Shown: piece after piece, positions 50,401-58,977 of the stretch
How positions within the stretch are numbered: the first letter of the stretch is position 1
Layout: each line of letters opens with the position of its first letter
Assembly (NCBI GenBank): GCA_030054095.1
Contig: JASGCO010000018.1
Span: forward strand, 1-64,000
Reading direction: 5' to 3'
Source of the DNA: Sediminibacterium sp.
GTDB lineage: Bacteria > Bacteroidota > Bacteroidia > B-17B0 > Aurantibacillaceae
DNA: 64,000 nucleotides
Translations under genes and position numbers: made by a program
Notes under the pieces: model-generated
Databases searched by the model: none
The model's input: only the letters and a program-made list of their open reading frames with translations
Told to the model about the DNA's origin: nothing

Positions 50401-52314
50401 ATGAACAAAAAAAATGTAGCGTTATCGGCAGTCTTGTTGGTTTGGTGTTTTATTTTAGGGTTTACAGCAGGTACACCAACAACCTATATAACGCAATACA
50501 AACAGAAGGTAAGGAATTTAATTCTGGCAATTGGGAAAGCAGAACCCGGAAATGCAGCGCTTTCGATTGAGAACAAAGCAAAATGGTTAACGGAAATACG
50601 TCAGGCACGTCTGAAACTGAAGGCGGTTGATTTTTGGTTGAGGTATCTGGAGCCTCAGCTTTACCGGCAAATTAACGGACCTTTACCTGTAGAATGGGAA
50701 ACAGAAGTGTTTGAAAAGTATGAAAAACCTTACCGTCGTGAAGGCGCCGGATTAACCCTTGCTACTATTCTGCTTAACGATGGCGATACGTCTGTTTTTA
50801 AGGTAAATGAATTGCTTACAAAAGCAAAAAGTGCCGCTGGTATTTATCTTAATGATTCTATACTGAATCCACTTAACCGTTACGACCATTTTTATTTTTG
50901 TAACCGCTTATTTCTTTTAAATCTTTCTACGGTTTACACAACCGGATTTGAAAACCCGGAGCCGGAAGAAATTATAAAAGAACTTAGGGTGCTTATTAAG
51001 GAGACGAAGGAACTCTACGCGGCCTTTAACAGCGATTTCCCTGACCAATCTTTGCCAGATACGTATCTTGCCTTGTACAATGAACTGATTCATTTTGTTG
51101 AACAACAACCAGATGATTACGCGCAGTTTAACCACTATTATTTTATCAGAAATTATATTAATCCGCTTTTTGCTATTAATCAGGCTTGCATTGCGGAATA
51201 TAAAGCAGTCAGTCATAGTAATCTCGATTACGCCTTAAATAAACAAGCTGTTTCTATTTTTGATAAGCGTCTTTACGATGCACAACAAACCAAAGGCCTT
51301 TTTTTACGGGTAAAGGACACTGCTGTTTTAAACAAAATCGAACGTTTGGGCAAACAATTATTTTTTGATCCCCTTCTTTCAGGAAATAATGAACGTAGTT
51401 GCGCCTCTTGCCATAAACCTGAACAGTACTTTGCCGATACGGTATTGCCTGTAACCCTGGCGTTTGATAAGCGCGCTTTTCTATCCAGAAATGCTCCGGG
51501 CTTACTGAATGCTCCTTACAATCATCTTATCATGCAGGATGGGCGTCATCTTACGCTTCAGGATCAGGCAAAAGCAGTGGTAACGAACAGTCTGGAAATG
51601 AACTGTGAGGAGGAAGAAATGATGAAAAAAATTCTGAGTTGCCACGAATATAAAGTAACATTAAAGGAACTCGTAAAGCACACGCCTGCCGAACCTGAAG
51701 TACAACCCGGACACATTTACTCAGCGCTTACTTATTACTATGGTAATTTCAGCAACTACTATTCGCCTTTTGACAGAGCTATGGATAGAAAAGAAGAATT
51801 GGATCAGGAAAGTATCTGGGGATTTAATTTATTTATGAGTAAGGCGCAATGCGCCACCTGTCATTTTGTCCCCCAGTTTAATGGTGTAAAGCCACCTTAC
51901 ATCGGATCTGAATTTGAGGTAATAGGTACTCCTGCTGATGTAACATATTCAACTCTCAGCCCAGATGAAGGTCGTTATGCAGTTAACCCCGCCAAAGAAA
52001 CACACCGGGCTTTCCGGACAGCAACATTACGGAATATCAGTAAAACAGCGCCGTATATGCATAATGGGGTTTTTAAAACACTGGAACAAGTGGTAGATTT
52101 TTACGATGGCGGCGGAGGCGCAGGAAGAGGTTTATTGGTGCCCAACCAAACCCTTTCTTCTGATTCGCTTCATTTAACGTCCTTAGAAAAGAAGGCGTTG
52201 ATACGTTTTATGACATCGTTAACGGAGGCAATGCCTGAGTTGCGCATTCCGACAGTTTTACCTGTATCGCGTTATAAGGAATTAAATAAGAGAAAAATAA
52301 GAGGTTCGTATTGA
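50401..52314 (+). CDS. MauG/cytochrome c peroxidase family protein with long N-terminal domain
   Basis: 637 residues. Signal peptide 1-23. Residues about 25-290 are a helical extension with no motif that I recognise. The peroxidase part (about 300-625) has two class I heme sites, CASCH (334-338) and CATCH (484-488), and the usual LGKQLFFDPLLSGNNERSC, RNAPGLLNAPYN and TAPYMHNGVFKTLEQVVDFYDGGGG blocks. It is periplasmic and reduces peroxide or oxidises a partner protein. It follows the PhoX-like gene's terminator and precedes a small cytochrome c, a likely electron donor. Similar long-form enzymes exist in Bacteroidota. Confidence 0.9.
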   Translation: MNKKNVALSAVLLVWCFILGFTAGTPTTYITQYKQKVRNLILAIGKAEPGNAALSIENKAKWLTEIRQARLKLKAVDFWLRYLEPQLYRQINGPLPVEWETEVFEKYEKPYRREGAGLTLATILLNDGDTSVFKVNELLTKAKSAAGIYLNDSILNPLNRYDHFYFCNRLFLLNLSTVYTTGFENPEPEEIIKELRVLIKETKELYAAFNSDFPDQSLPDTYLALYNELIHFVEQQPDDYAQFNHYYFIRNYINPLFAINQACIAEYKAVSHSNLDYALNKQAVSIFDKRLYDAQQTKGLFLRVKDTAVLNKIERLGKQLFFDPLLSGNNERSCASCHKPEQYFADTVLPVTLAFDKRAFLSRNAPGLLNAPYNHLIMQDGRHLTLQDQAKAVVTNSLEMNCEEEEMMKKILSCHEYKVTLKELVKHTPAEPEVQPGHIYSALTYYYGNFSNYYSPFDRAMDRKEELDQESIWGFNLFMSKAQCATCHFVPQFNGVKPPYIGSEFEVIGTPADVTYSTLSPDEGRYAVNPAKETHRAFRTATLRNISKTAPYMHNGVFKTLEQVVDFYDGGGGAGRGLLVPNQTLSSDSLHLTSLEKKALIRFMTSLTEAMPELRIPTVLPVSRYKELNKRKIRGSY

Positions 52315-52424
52315 TAATGAAACGAACCGTAATCAACAGTGTTAGCCGGGAGTGCCATAATGATGGCGTTTTAGAATAGGCACGAGTACAATCTTTGGAA
52401 CAGAACGATTAATAGATTTTTTAA

Positions 52425-52856
52425 ATGAAAGTAAAATGTAAAACTAGCAAACGGGTAAAAGCGAAACGAAGCACTACTACTGTATTAAGGGGCATCGGAC
52501 TTTTAGCCCTGAGTTCTTTCAGCTTTTGTACCGTACAGAAAAACGTTACGTATGTATTTCCGGAAGCCATGAAACCTGAGGTAAAGGAAGGGTACCGTGT
52601 GCAGTGCGATAAGGGACAGCGGCTGTATCATCTTAACTGCGGGTCGTGCCATACAAGAAAGGAAGGGCTGAAAATGTATGTGCCAGATTTTAAAGAAGAG
52701 CAATTAAAAGGCTATGAACTCAGAGTGACAAATGCTCCTCATGAACGCAACTTGCCTGATGAACAGGTAACGGAAGAAGAGTTAGGATTGATAATGACCT
52801 TTTTAAGATATAAAAAACCGAATCCGGATCGTAAAGCAAAAACGGCCATTAAATGA
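52425..52856 (+). CDS. Small mono-heme cytochrome c-like lipoprotein
   Basis: 143 residues with a basic N-terminus and a hydrophobic segment ending SSFSFC (Cys35, a weak lipobox). One heme motif, CGSCH (72-76), in RLYHLNCGSCHTRKEG, followed by a helix and a likely axial-ligand region (residues 80-125). Fits the small single-heme cytochromes that pair with a peroxidase or terminal oxidase. It begins 110 bp after the peroxidase gene, on the same strand and with its own terminator. Export and heme attachment in the periplasm are inferred. Confidence 0.8.
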   Translation: MKVKCKTSKRVKAKRSTTTVLRGIGLLALSSFSFCTVQKNVTYVFPEAMKPEVKEGYRVQCDKGQRLYHLNCGSCHTRKEGLKMYVPDFKEEQLKGYELRVTNAPHERNLPDEQVTEEELGLIMTFLRYKKPNPDRKAKTAIK

Positions 52857-52870
52857 CCGTTTCGTTTTTT
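52840..52870 (+). terminator. Intrinsic terminator overlapping the cytochrome stop codon
   Basis: AAACGGCCAT (52840-52849) with ATGACCGTTT (52853-52862), nine of ten pairs, loop of three, followed by CGTTTTTT. The stem includes the stop codon of the cytochrome gene. Confidence 0.75.
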
Positions 52871-52897
52871 GAAAGTACAGATATTTAAAGTGCAGGT

Positions 52898-53581
52898 TTA
52901 AAATTCAAACTTATATCCTACACCTTTAATGGTTTTAAAATAGTCGTCCCCTATTTTTTCGCGTAATTTCCGGATATGAACATCAATGGTACGGTCACCA
53001 ACAATTACCTCATCGCCCCATACCTGCTCAAGAATGTACTCGCGGGTAAATACTTTCCCTGGTTTACTGCTGAGTAATACAAATAGCCGGAATTCTTTTT
53101 TAGGTAAATTAATCTCTTCCTGATCCTTAAAAACAATATGCTTTTCCTTGTCAATGCGTATTGTGCCAAACTGAAGCGTTTCGTTTTTAGGCGCGTTGGC
53201 TTGCAAACGACGTAACAAAGCCTTAATACGGCTGATAAATACCCTTGGTTTGATAGGTTTGGTTATATAATCGTCAGCCCCCACTTCAAACCCGGCAATT
53301 TGGGTGTAGTCTTCTGAACGAGCGCTTAAAAATGCAATCAAAACATCTTTCATGCCATTTAACGAACGTATTTCGCGACAGGTTTCAATGCCGTCCATGT
53401 CGGGCATCATTACGTCTAAAACTATGAGGTGAGGCTGTTCGCGTTTAGCAACTTCAATAGCTTCTTTACCGTTATTAGCAATCAGGACTGTAAATTCTTC
53501 TTTACGTAAATTATAGGATAAAAACTCGAGAATGTCCGCCTCATCATCCACCAACAATATCTTGAACTCACTGTTATTCAT
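52898..53581 (-). CDS. OmpR/PhoB-family response regulator
   Basis: 227 residues. Receiver (about 6-120) with Asp12, Asp13, phosphoacceptor Asp56 (LIVLDVMMP), a Ser at 90 and a Lys near 108, then a winged-helix Trans_reg_C domain (about 135-227) ending DRTIDVHIRKLREKIGDDYFKTIKGVGYKFEF. It binds DNA when phosphorylated. No sensor kinase gene is adjacent; the partner must be elsewhere. It is divergent from the TonB receptor at 53755, and might control it, with 173 bp between. Confidence 0.95.
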   Translation of the reverse strand: MNNSEFKILLVDDEADILEFLSYNLRKEEFTVLIANNGKEAIEVAKREQPHLIVLDVMMPDMDGIETCREIRSLNGMKDVLIAFLSARSEDYTQIAGFEVGADDYITKPIKPRVFISRIKALLRRLQANAPKNETLQFGTIRIDKEKHIVFKDQEEINLPKKEFRLFVLLSSKPGKVFTREYILEQVWGDEVIVGDRTIDVHIRKLREKIGDDYFKTIKGVGYKFEF

Positions 53582-53718
53582 ACTTTTTAGTTATACTAAA
53601 TGATTACGTGCCTAAAGGTACACAGCCTTGCGTTAAGCTAAGTTAACTAATTATTAAATAATAATGAGTTGAAAAGGCAAATAATTAATCTTTTGATAAC
53701 ATCAAATTTAAGAGGAGC

Positions 53719-53726
53719 TAAGTTTG
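53719..53726 (+). promoter_or_regulatory. -7 promoter element (TAAGTTTG) of the TonB receptor gene
   Basis: Exact TAnnTTTG, 28 bp before ATG 53755. Confidence 0.55.
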
Positions 53727-53754
53727 GCATTTTTTCTTTGCGGGAAAAATTGAA

Positions 53755-56739
53755 ATGATGTTCATTAAACATTTATTAGTTGCATTCGTATTGTTTTCTT
53801 CGCAGGTTGTATTGGGGCAAAATGGACGTATTGCTGGAGTTATTACAGACGCTAAAACCGGAGAAACCTTGCCGGGGGCTACAGCAATGATTGAGGGAAC
53901 AACCAAGGGAGCCAGTGCAGATTTTGATGGGAAATTCTCTATTAATAATATCCCGGCAGGTAAAGTTAATGTTATCATCAGTTACATATCGTACACTACA
54001 AAAAAGGTAACCGATGTTCAGGTAAAGGCGGGTGAAGAAACGAATATCAATGTACTACTTGACCCTTCTACATCGCAGGATCTGGCAGAGGTAGAAGTAG
54101 TAGTTACCTTAAATAAGGAAAATAATACAGCGCTGGTGTTACAACAAAAAAATAATGCAAGCGTAAGTGACGGGGTAAGCGCGGAAACCATTAAGCGTAC
54201 ACCCGACCGTAATACCGGTGATGTGTTGAAACGTGTGAGTGGTGCCACCATACAGGATGGAAAGTATGCCATCATCCGCGGATTAAGCGATCGTTACAAT
54301 ACGGCCTATCTGAATGGATCGCCTCTGCCAAGTACAGAAAGCGATCGTAAATCGTTTTCATTTGATATTTTCCCAAGTAATATGCTCGATAATCTGGTTA
54401 TTTATAAAACGGCACGTCCTGATCTTCCGGGCGATTTCGCGGGGGGGGTTATCGAAATTACCACCAAAAGTATTCCGGAGAAAAACTTTGTGAATGTATC
54501 GGCTGGTGCAGGGTTTAATCGTATTACTACCGGAAAGGAAAGACTATACCTTAATAAAGGAAAAACGGATTGGGTGGGATTGGATGATGGCACCCGGCAA
54601 CTGCCATCTAACTTACCTGAAGCTACAGAGTATTCAGTTGATTCTAAGCAACAGGCACTTTATGCAAAGGATATTAATACCGGGCGTTGGGGGGCGCAAA
54701 CGGGAAAGTTTTCGCCAAACAGTAGTTACCAATTATCGGCGGGATATAATTTTAAATTAAAAGAGCGCGATTTTTTAGGGGTTATTGGTTCTTTATCTTA
54801 TAATAACACGAATTCCTTTTTTACAACAGAGCGTACGGAATATGATCAGCAAACCCGTCCCAATGATCCGAAAAGTCCTTTGGCGGTTGAGCGCGATGTA
54901 ACGGATCAGAATTATCAGAACCAAAAACTGGTTGCCGCCTTATTGAATGTGTCTTGCAAGATTAATACGAATCATTCTATTAGTTCTAAAAATCTTTACA
55001 GTATTAATACTGATGACCGCACAATACTGAGAACAGGGCCAATTAATCTGGTTTCAGATCGCGAAAACCCTGATCTTTTAAGGGCGTATGCATTCTGGTA
55101 CACGCAAAATACCATCTTAAGTAATCAGTTAAGCGGAGAGCATTTTATTCCAGGTGCTAAACTCCGGATTAGTTGGAACGCTTCCAATACCAATGTGAAA
55201 CGGATAGTTCCGGATTTAAAACGTACGGTTTATACCAAAAAAACAAAGTTGGTGAATAAACAAACAGATCCTTCTGAACCGCCTATTTATGAACCTTCGG
55301 ATACAGTCTATCAGGCAGTTGTTCCTTTGGCAGGAACCAGCGGACCCGATTACTCAGGTGTATTAATGAGTTCATCCCTTGCCGAAAATATTAAAAGTTT
55401 CAAAGCGGATGTAACCCGCAATTTTAAACTGAATGAAGATATTACAGTGGAGGGAAAATTAGGTGCTTTTTTTCAGTTTCGTGAGCGTGAGTTTACCCTG
55501 CGTCAGTTTGCGTATGCCAAGCATACCATAGGCGGAAATGCTTCTACATTCGATAATACTATCCTGCAACAATCTCCTCAACAATTATACTCCTCTGCGA
55601 ATATGGGTGAAGTTGTGCCGGGAGCACAGGGCGGTTTAAAATTGGTAGAGTCAAATAACTACGATCAGGCTTTTTACAATGCTTCTTCGGCGTTAAAAGC
55701 GTATTATGCGATGGTAGATTTTCGTTATAAATCCTGGTTCAGACTAAATGGTGGAGCCCGTTACGAGTCGTATCAGCAACAGTTAAGTCATCCTGGAAAA
55801 CTATATTACTTCGATAAAAAGTGGGTAGATTATGATACAACGGTTAATGATGTGTTGCCGTCTGTTAATCTGGTATTATCGCCAAACGATAAGCAAAATT
55901 TCCGTTTTAGTTATTCAAAAACGGTAAATCGTCCGGAGTTCCGGGAAATTGCACCATTATTGTTTTATGATTTTGCTATTAATTTTAATTACACAGGTAA
56001 TACTGGCTTGCAGCGTTCGCTAATTACCAATTACGATTTCCGCTATGAGATTTTCCCGGGTGCTGGCCAGTTAGCTTCTGTGTCGCTTTTTTATAAAGAT
56101 TTTAAAAACCCTATAGAATTAATTCATTCAACAAATGCCAGGGAGTTAACCTGGGTAAACAGTAATAAGGCGGTTTGTCAGGGAGTGGAGTTAGAGTATC
56201 GCATTAATCTGGGTGTACTAACAAACAAGGATTCTACACTGTTAGGCCGTGTACTGAATAACCTGACCGTATTCAGTAATTTTGCCTACATAAAATCGGA
56301 AGTGGATATTGTAAGTCGTATTTCTTCGTTACAGGGACAAAAATTAGGGAAACGTCAGATGCAGGGACAATCTCCTTACATTATGAATGCCGGCCTTTCC
56401 TATATAGACACAAAGTACAATTTTAGTGTTAGCGCTTCTTATAACACATTTGGTCCACGTATCTATATTGTGGGGAATGTGGATGACAGCAATCCACTTG
56501 GTTTTCAAACCTTGTGGGAAAAAGGCCGTCATATTGTGGATCTGCAGTTTACTAAATCTTTTTTCAAGAATAAGTTCGAGATTCGTTACAATATAAAGGA
56601 TGTGCTGGCTAAGTGGCAACCTCAACCTTTTTATCAGGATTGGGACGGAAAACGTGGCTATAGTGCACAAAATGACGCGCCTTTCTGGTCGAGCCAATAC
56701 GCTACTACACACTCGTTTCAGTTGAGTTATCGGTTTTAA
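53755..56739 (+). CDS. Large TonB-dependent receptor with CarboxypepD_reg domain
   Basis: 994 residues from ATG 53755 (ATG 53758 is equally possible). Signal peptide to about 22. CarboxypepD_reg-like domain (about 25-105, GRIAGVITDAKTGETLPGAT), TonB-box-like LAEVEVVVT, a plug with RTPDRNTGDVLKRVSGATIQDGKY and IIRGLSDRYNTAYLNGSPLP, then a long barrel ending SFQLSYRF. This subgroup is shared widely in Bacteroidota; substrate cannot be read. No SusD partner follows, so it is not a typical polysaccharide SusCD pair. The divergent OmpR regulator is a possible controller. Confidence 0.92.
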   Translation: MMFIKHLLVAFVLFSSQVVLGQNGRIAGVITDAKTGETLPGATAMIEGTTKGASADFDGKFSINNIPAGKVNVIISYISYTTKKVTDVQVKAGEETNINVLLDPSTSQDLAEVEVVVTLNKENNTALVLQQKNNASVSDGVSAETIKRTPDRNTGDVLKRVSGATIQDGKYAIIRGLSDRYNTAYLNGSPLPSTESDRKSFSFDIFPSNMLDNLVIYKTARPDLPGDFAGGVIEITTKSIPEKNFVNVSAGAGFNRITTGKERLYLNKGKTDWVGLDDGTRQLPSNLPEATEYSVDSKQQALYAKDINTGRWGAQTGKFSPNSSYQLSAGYNFKLKERDFLGVIGSLSYNNTNSFFTTERTEYDQQTRPNDPKSPLAVERDVTDQNYQNQKLVAALLNVSCKINTNHSISSKNLYSINTDDRTILRTGPINLVSDRENPDLLRAYAFWYTQNTILSNQLSGEHFIPGAKLRISWNASNTNVKRIVPDLKRTVYTKKTKLVNKQTDPSEPPIYEPSDTVYQAVVPLAGTSGPDYSGVLMSSSLAENIKSFKADVTRNFKLNEDITVEGKLGAFFQFREREFTLRQFAYAKHTIGGNASTFDNTILQQSPQQLYSSANMGEVVPGAQGGLKLVESNNYDQAFYNASSALKAYYAMVDFRYKSWFRLNGGARYESYQQQLSHPGKLYYFDKKWVDYDTTVNDVLPSVNLVLSPNDKQNFRFSYSKTVNRPEFREIAPLLFYDFAINFNYTGNTGLQRSLITNYDFRYEIFPGAGQLASVSLFYKDFKNPIELIHSTNARELTWVNSNKAVCQGVELEYRINLGVLTNKDSTLLGRVLNNLTVFSNFAYIKSEVDIVSRISSLQGQKLGKRQMQGQSPYIMNAGLSYIDTKYNFSVSASYNTFGPRIYIVGNVDDSNPLGFQTLWEKGRHIVDLQFTKSFFKNKFEIRYNIKDVLAKWQPQPFYQDWDGKRGYSAQNDAPFWSSQYATTHSFQLSYRF

Positions 56740-56764
56740 TTACCGTTTTAAAATCATAAGTATT

Positions 56765-56790
56765 AGCCGGTAGTTTTACCGGCTTTTTTT
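56765..56790 (+). terminator. Intrinsic terminator after the TonB receptor gene
   Basis: AGCCGGTA (56765-56772) with TACCGGCT (56777-56784), a perfect 8-bp stem, 4-base loop and six further T residues. Confidence 0.88.
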
Positions 56791-56883
56791 GGCATTTCTG
56801 TTCTTATGCTGTTTTGATTTTAGGATAGTCGGGTAGAAATGGTTTTTTGTGTAAGCGGAACACTTATTTATCTGTAAACAGTT

Positions 56884-57067
56884 AGCGGGCTTTGGCGGAG
56901 CAATTGCAGCGGCAGCCTTGCGTGGAACTTTGCCTGATTTTGCGTGAGCGAGGAGGCGACTTTATGAAGCCACCGGAGCCACAGCAAAATTGGCAAAGTA
57001 GGAGCAAGCTATAGCGGAAAGTGCGTTTTTTGCATGGGCTTGTGCGGATAGGGAAAACCGCCCCTCA
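56884..57067 (+). repeat. Intergenic GC-rich repeat, copy 2
   Basis: About 184 bp, aligned over its full length with 112-296 in the same orientation (about 80% by eye; nearer 87% over the first 60 bases). It sits between the terminator of the TonB receptor gene and the 3' end of the minus-strand porin gene. Its frames are interrupted, for example a TGA in the frame corresponding to the open one in copy 1, so the conserved thing is DNA or RNA and not a protein. Confidence 0.8.
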
Positions 57068-57071
57068 TGAT

Positions 57072-58961
57072 CTAATCAAAAAACATCCAGGTTAAGCCAA
57101 ATCGAATAGCCCGGTCGGGTTGAATATAACCCGGCACAAAATAAAAGGTATTGCCGGCTAATCCATATAGCGCGTTTTCGAGTTTTACGAAAAAGGAAAC
57201 AGGTCTTATGCGCGCGTTAAGATAGATGTCGGTATAAGGATAATAGCCAATTTCTTTCCGGTTGCCAAGGTAAAATTGATGGATAACGGGATTATACCGC
57301 ATGAGTTCGTAGGTAGAATAGGTTTCGAGTTGTGTGCCAACCGTTAACTGTAAATTATTTTTAAATAAACTGCCGGTATAAAACAGATTTACTTTGCCGG
57401 AAAGCAAGGGCATCCGGTAAATGGAAGGTTTGGAACTGGTTTGGAACACAGGTGCCAGGCTTAGTCCTAAGTGTTTAAATAAAATAAGACGGTAAAGGCC
57501 TTCTACTCCAAAGTTAGTTATGCCTGCTGTGAATTGTTTTGGTGCGGATAAACTGTCAAAGTAGAGGGTATTTGTTATGTTTTGATAGAAGGCACTCACT
57601 TGCAGGTTTTTCTTTTCGAAACCCAGTTGCGCTTGTAGTTGTGCTACGGGTTTATAATGATTGCTCCAACGTTGATGGTTACCATACCAGCGGTTATAAA
57701 TGTAATCGGCGCTACGTGTTTCATAGAGTAAATTCAGGAATAAACGGCTTTGGTGATGATTCTCGGAGAAGTTCAGTGTGTTCTCCATTTGCCATTTTAT
57801 ATTTCCGCTATTGGCACCGCTTAAAACAGAGGCCAGTTCCATAAAACCAGTGTATTGAATCTGCCGGTTAGTAATGCTGTCGGGGGCTAACAAGTTACGG
57901 GTATAAAACGCATTGGCTTTTGCCAGATGATTAACAATCAGGCTATCGTTCTTTTGCCAGACGGTATTAACTTCGTTAGCGTATCCGGCACTCAGACCTA
58001 TCTGCTTGTTACGTGTTTTAAAACTGAGTAATACTTCGTTGTAAAACTGGCGATGACGTGTACTGTCTTTAGTGGCTACGGTATCAAGATAATATATCTG
58101 GTAAAGAGATGTGTTTTTGCCGCTTTGGGCATCTTTGAATTTATAGGTGTTATACGTAAACTTGCTTTTCCCCTGAAGATAAAAGGATGCTTTAAGGCCT
58201 AAACTATCTGGTTTGGAAAGCCTCACATAAGGGTTAAACTGGGTACTTAGTAATCGGGTATCACGCGAGGCCGTAGAAAGATTTACGGGCATTAGTTCTT
58301 TGTTTTCCGTTATGTTTTTCAAAAAACTGCTGTCGGCTTTCAGCCCCCCGTTTTCCTGATTCCGAAGGTTGTTAACCATTACAAAACCATAATAGCCAAA
58401 ACGTCCGTTTCGGGTTTCGTAATTGCTGTTCAGGTAAAAATTATTGACGAAGGCTTGTTGCGATAGGTAAAAGCCTTTATTGGTGTAACGGTTAAATTTT
58501 AAACTCACATTTACACCATTACGAAACGTTTGGCTAAAGAGAAAGCGGAACAGTTGTTGCTCTTTGCTACCCGCAATGCCCGTGGCAGAGGCAAATGGCC
58601 CTTTAGTGCGATAGTACAACATGTCTCTTTCCTCAATCCGGTTTTCATCGTATGGTAAAGGGTATAACCGGAAGCCTAAGGCTTCGTTCCTGAATTTGAA
58701 ACGCCATAAGTGTGTTGCTAAACCTAAGGCGCCAAGGGTATTACGTTCAGTGTAGTTATGAAGGTTGTATGTGGCGCTGTCGGGGTACCAATTCGTAAAC
58801 GGGCGCAACAAATTATCACCTTCGTTTTTTTGTTTCAGATAAGTGGTGTCAGTTATATAGCGGCTTTGTGCCTGTACTTTAAAGCAAACCGCTATTATAC
58901 ACATAAGGGCCAGTAATGCGGAGGGTTTTAAACCACCAAAGGGGCGATATGGCTTACGCAT
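57072..58961 (-). CDS. Putative outer-membrane porin (Porin_10-like)
   Basis: 629 residues from ATG 58961 (MRKPYRPFGG); a TTG at 58976 is the alternative. Signal peptide to about 33 (…CFKVQAQ). The mature protein is beta-rich, with many aromatic strands, and matches the Bacteroidota Porin_10 outline: N-terminal YNLHNYTERNTLGALGLATH, EERDMLYYRTKGPFASATGIAGSKEQQLFRFLFSQ, and a barrel to the last residues (RFGLTWMFFD). General diffusion or specific pore; substrate unknown. It is 16 bp past glyS on the same strand, so it is probably co-transcribed with it. Repeat copy 2 begins 4 bp past its stop. Confidence 0.85.
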   Translation of the reverse strand: MRKPYRPFGGLKPSALLALMCIIAVCFKVQAQSRYITDTTYLKQKNEGDNLLRPFTNWYPDSATYNLHNYTERNTLGALGLATHLWRFKFRNEALGFRLYPLPYDENRIEERDMLYYRTKGPFASATGIAGSKEQQLFRFLFSQTFRNGVNVSLKFNRYTNKGFYLSQQAFVNNFYLNSNYETRNGRFGYYGFVMVNNLRNQENGGLKADSSFLKNITENKELMPVNLSTASRDTRLLSTQFNPYVRLSKPDSLGLKASFYLQGKSKFTYNTYKFKDAQSGKNTSLYQIYYLDTVATKDSTRHRQFYNEVLLSFKTRNKQIGLSAGYANEVNTVWQKNDSLIVNHLAKANAFYTRNLLAPDSITNRQIQYTGFMELASVLSGANSGNIKWQMENTLNFSENHHQSRLFLNLLYETRSADYIYNRWYGNHQRWSNHYKPVAQLQAQLGFEKKNLQVSAFYQNITNTLYFDSLSAPKQFTAGITNFGVEGLYRLILFKHLGLSLAPVFQTSSKPSIYRMPLLSGKVNLFYTGSLFKNNLQLTVGTQLETYSTYELMRYNPVIHQFYLGNRKEIGYYPYTDIYLNARIRPVSFFVKLENALYGLAGNTFYFVPGYIQPDRAIRFGLTWMFFD

Positions 58962-58977
58962 CCGCAAAACCACCAAA

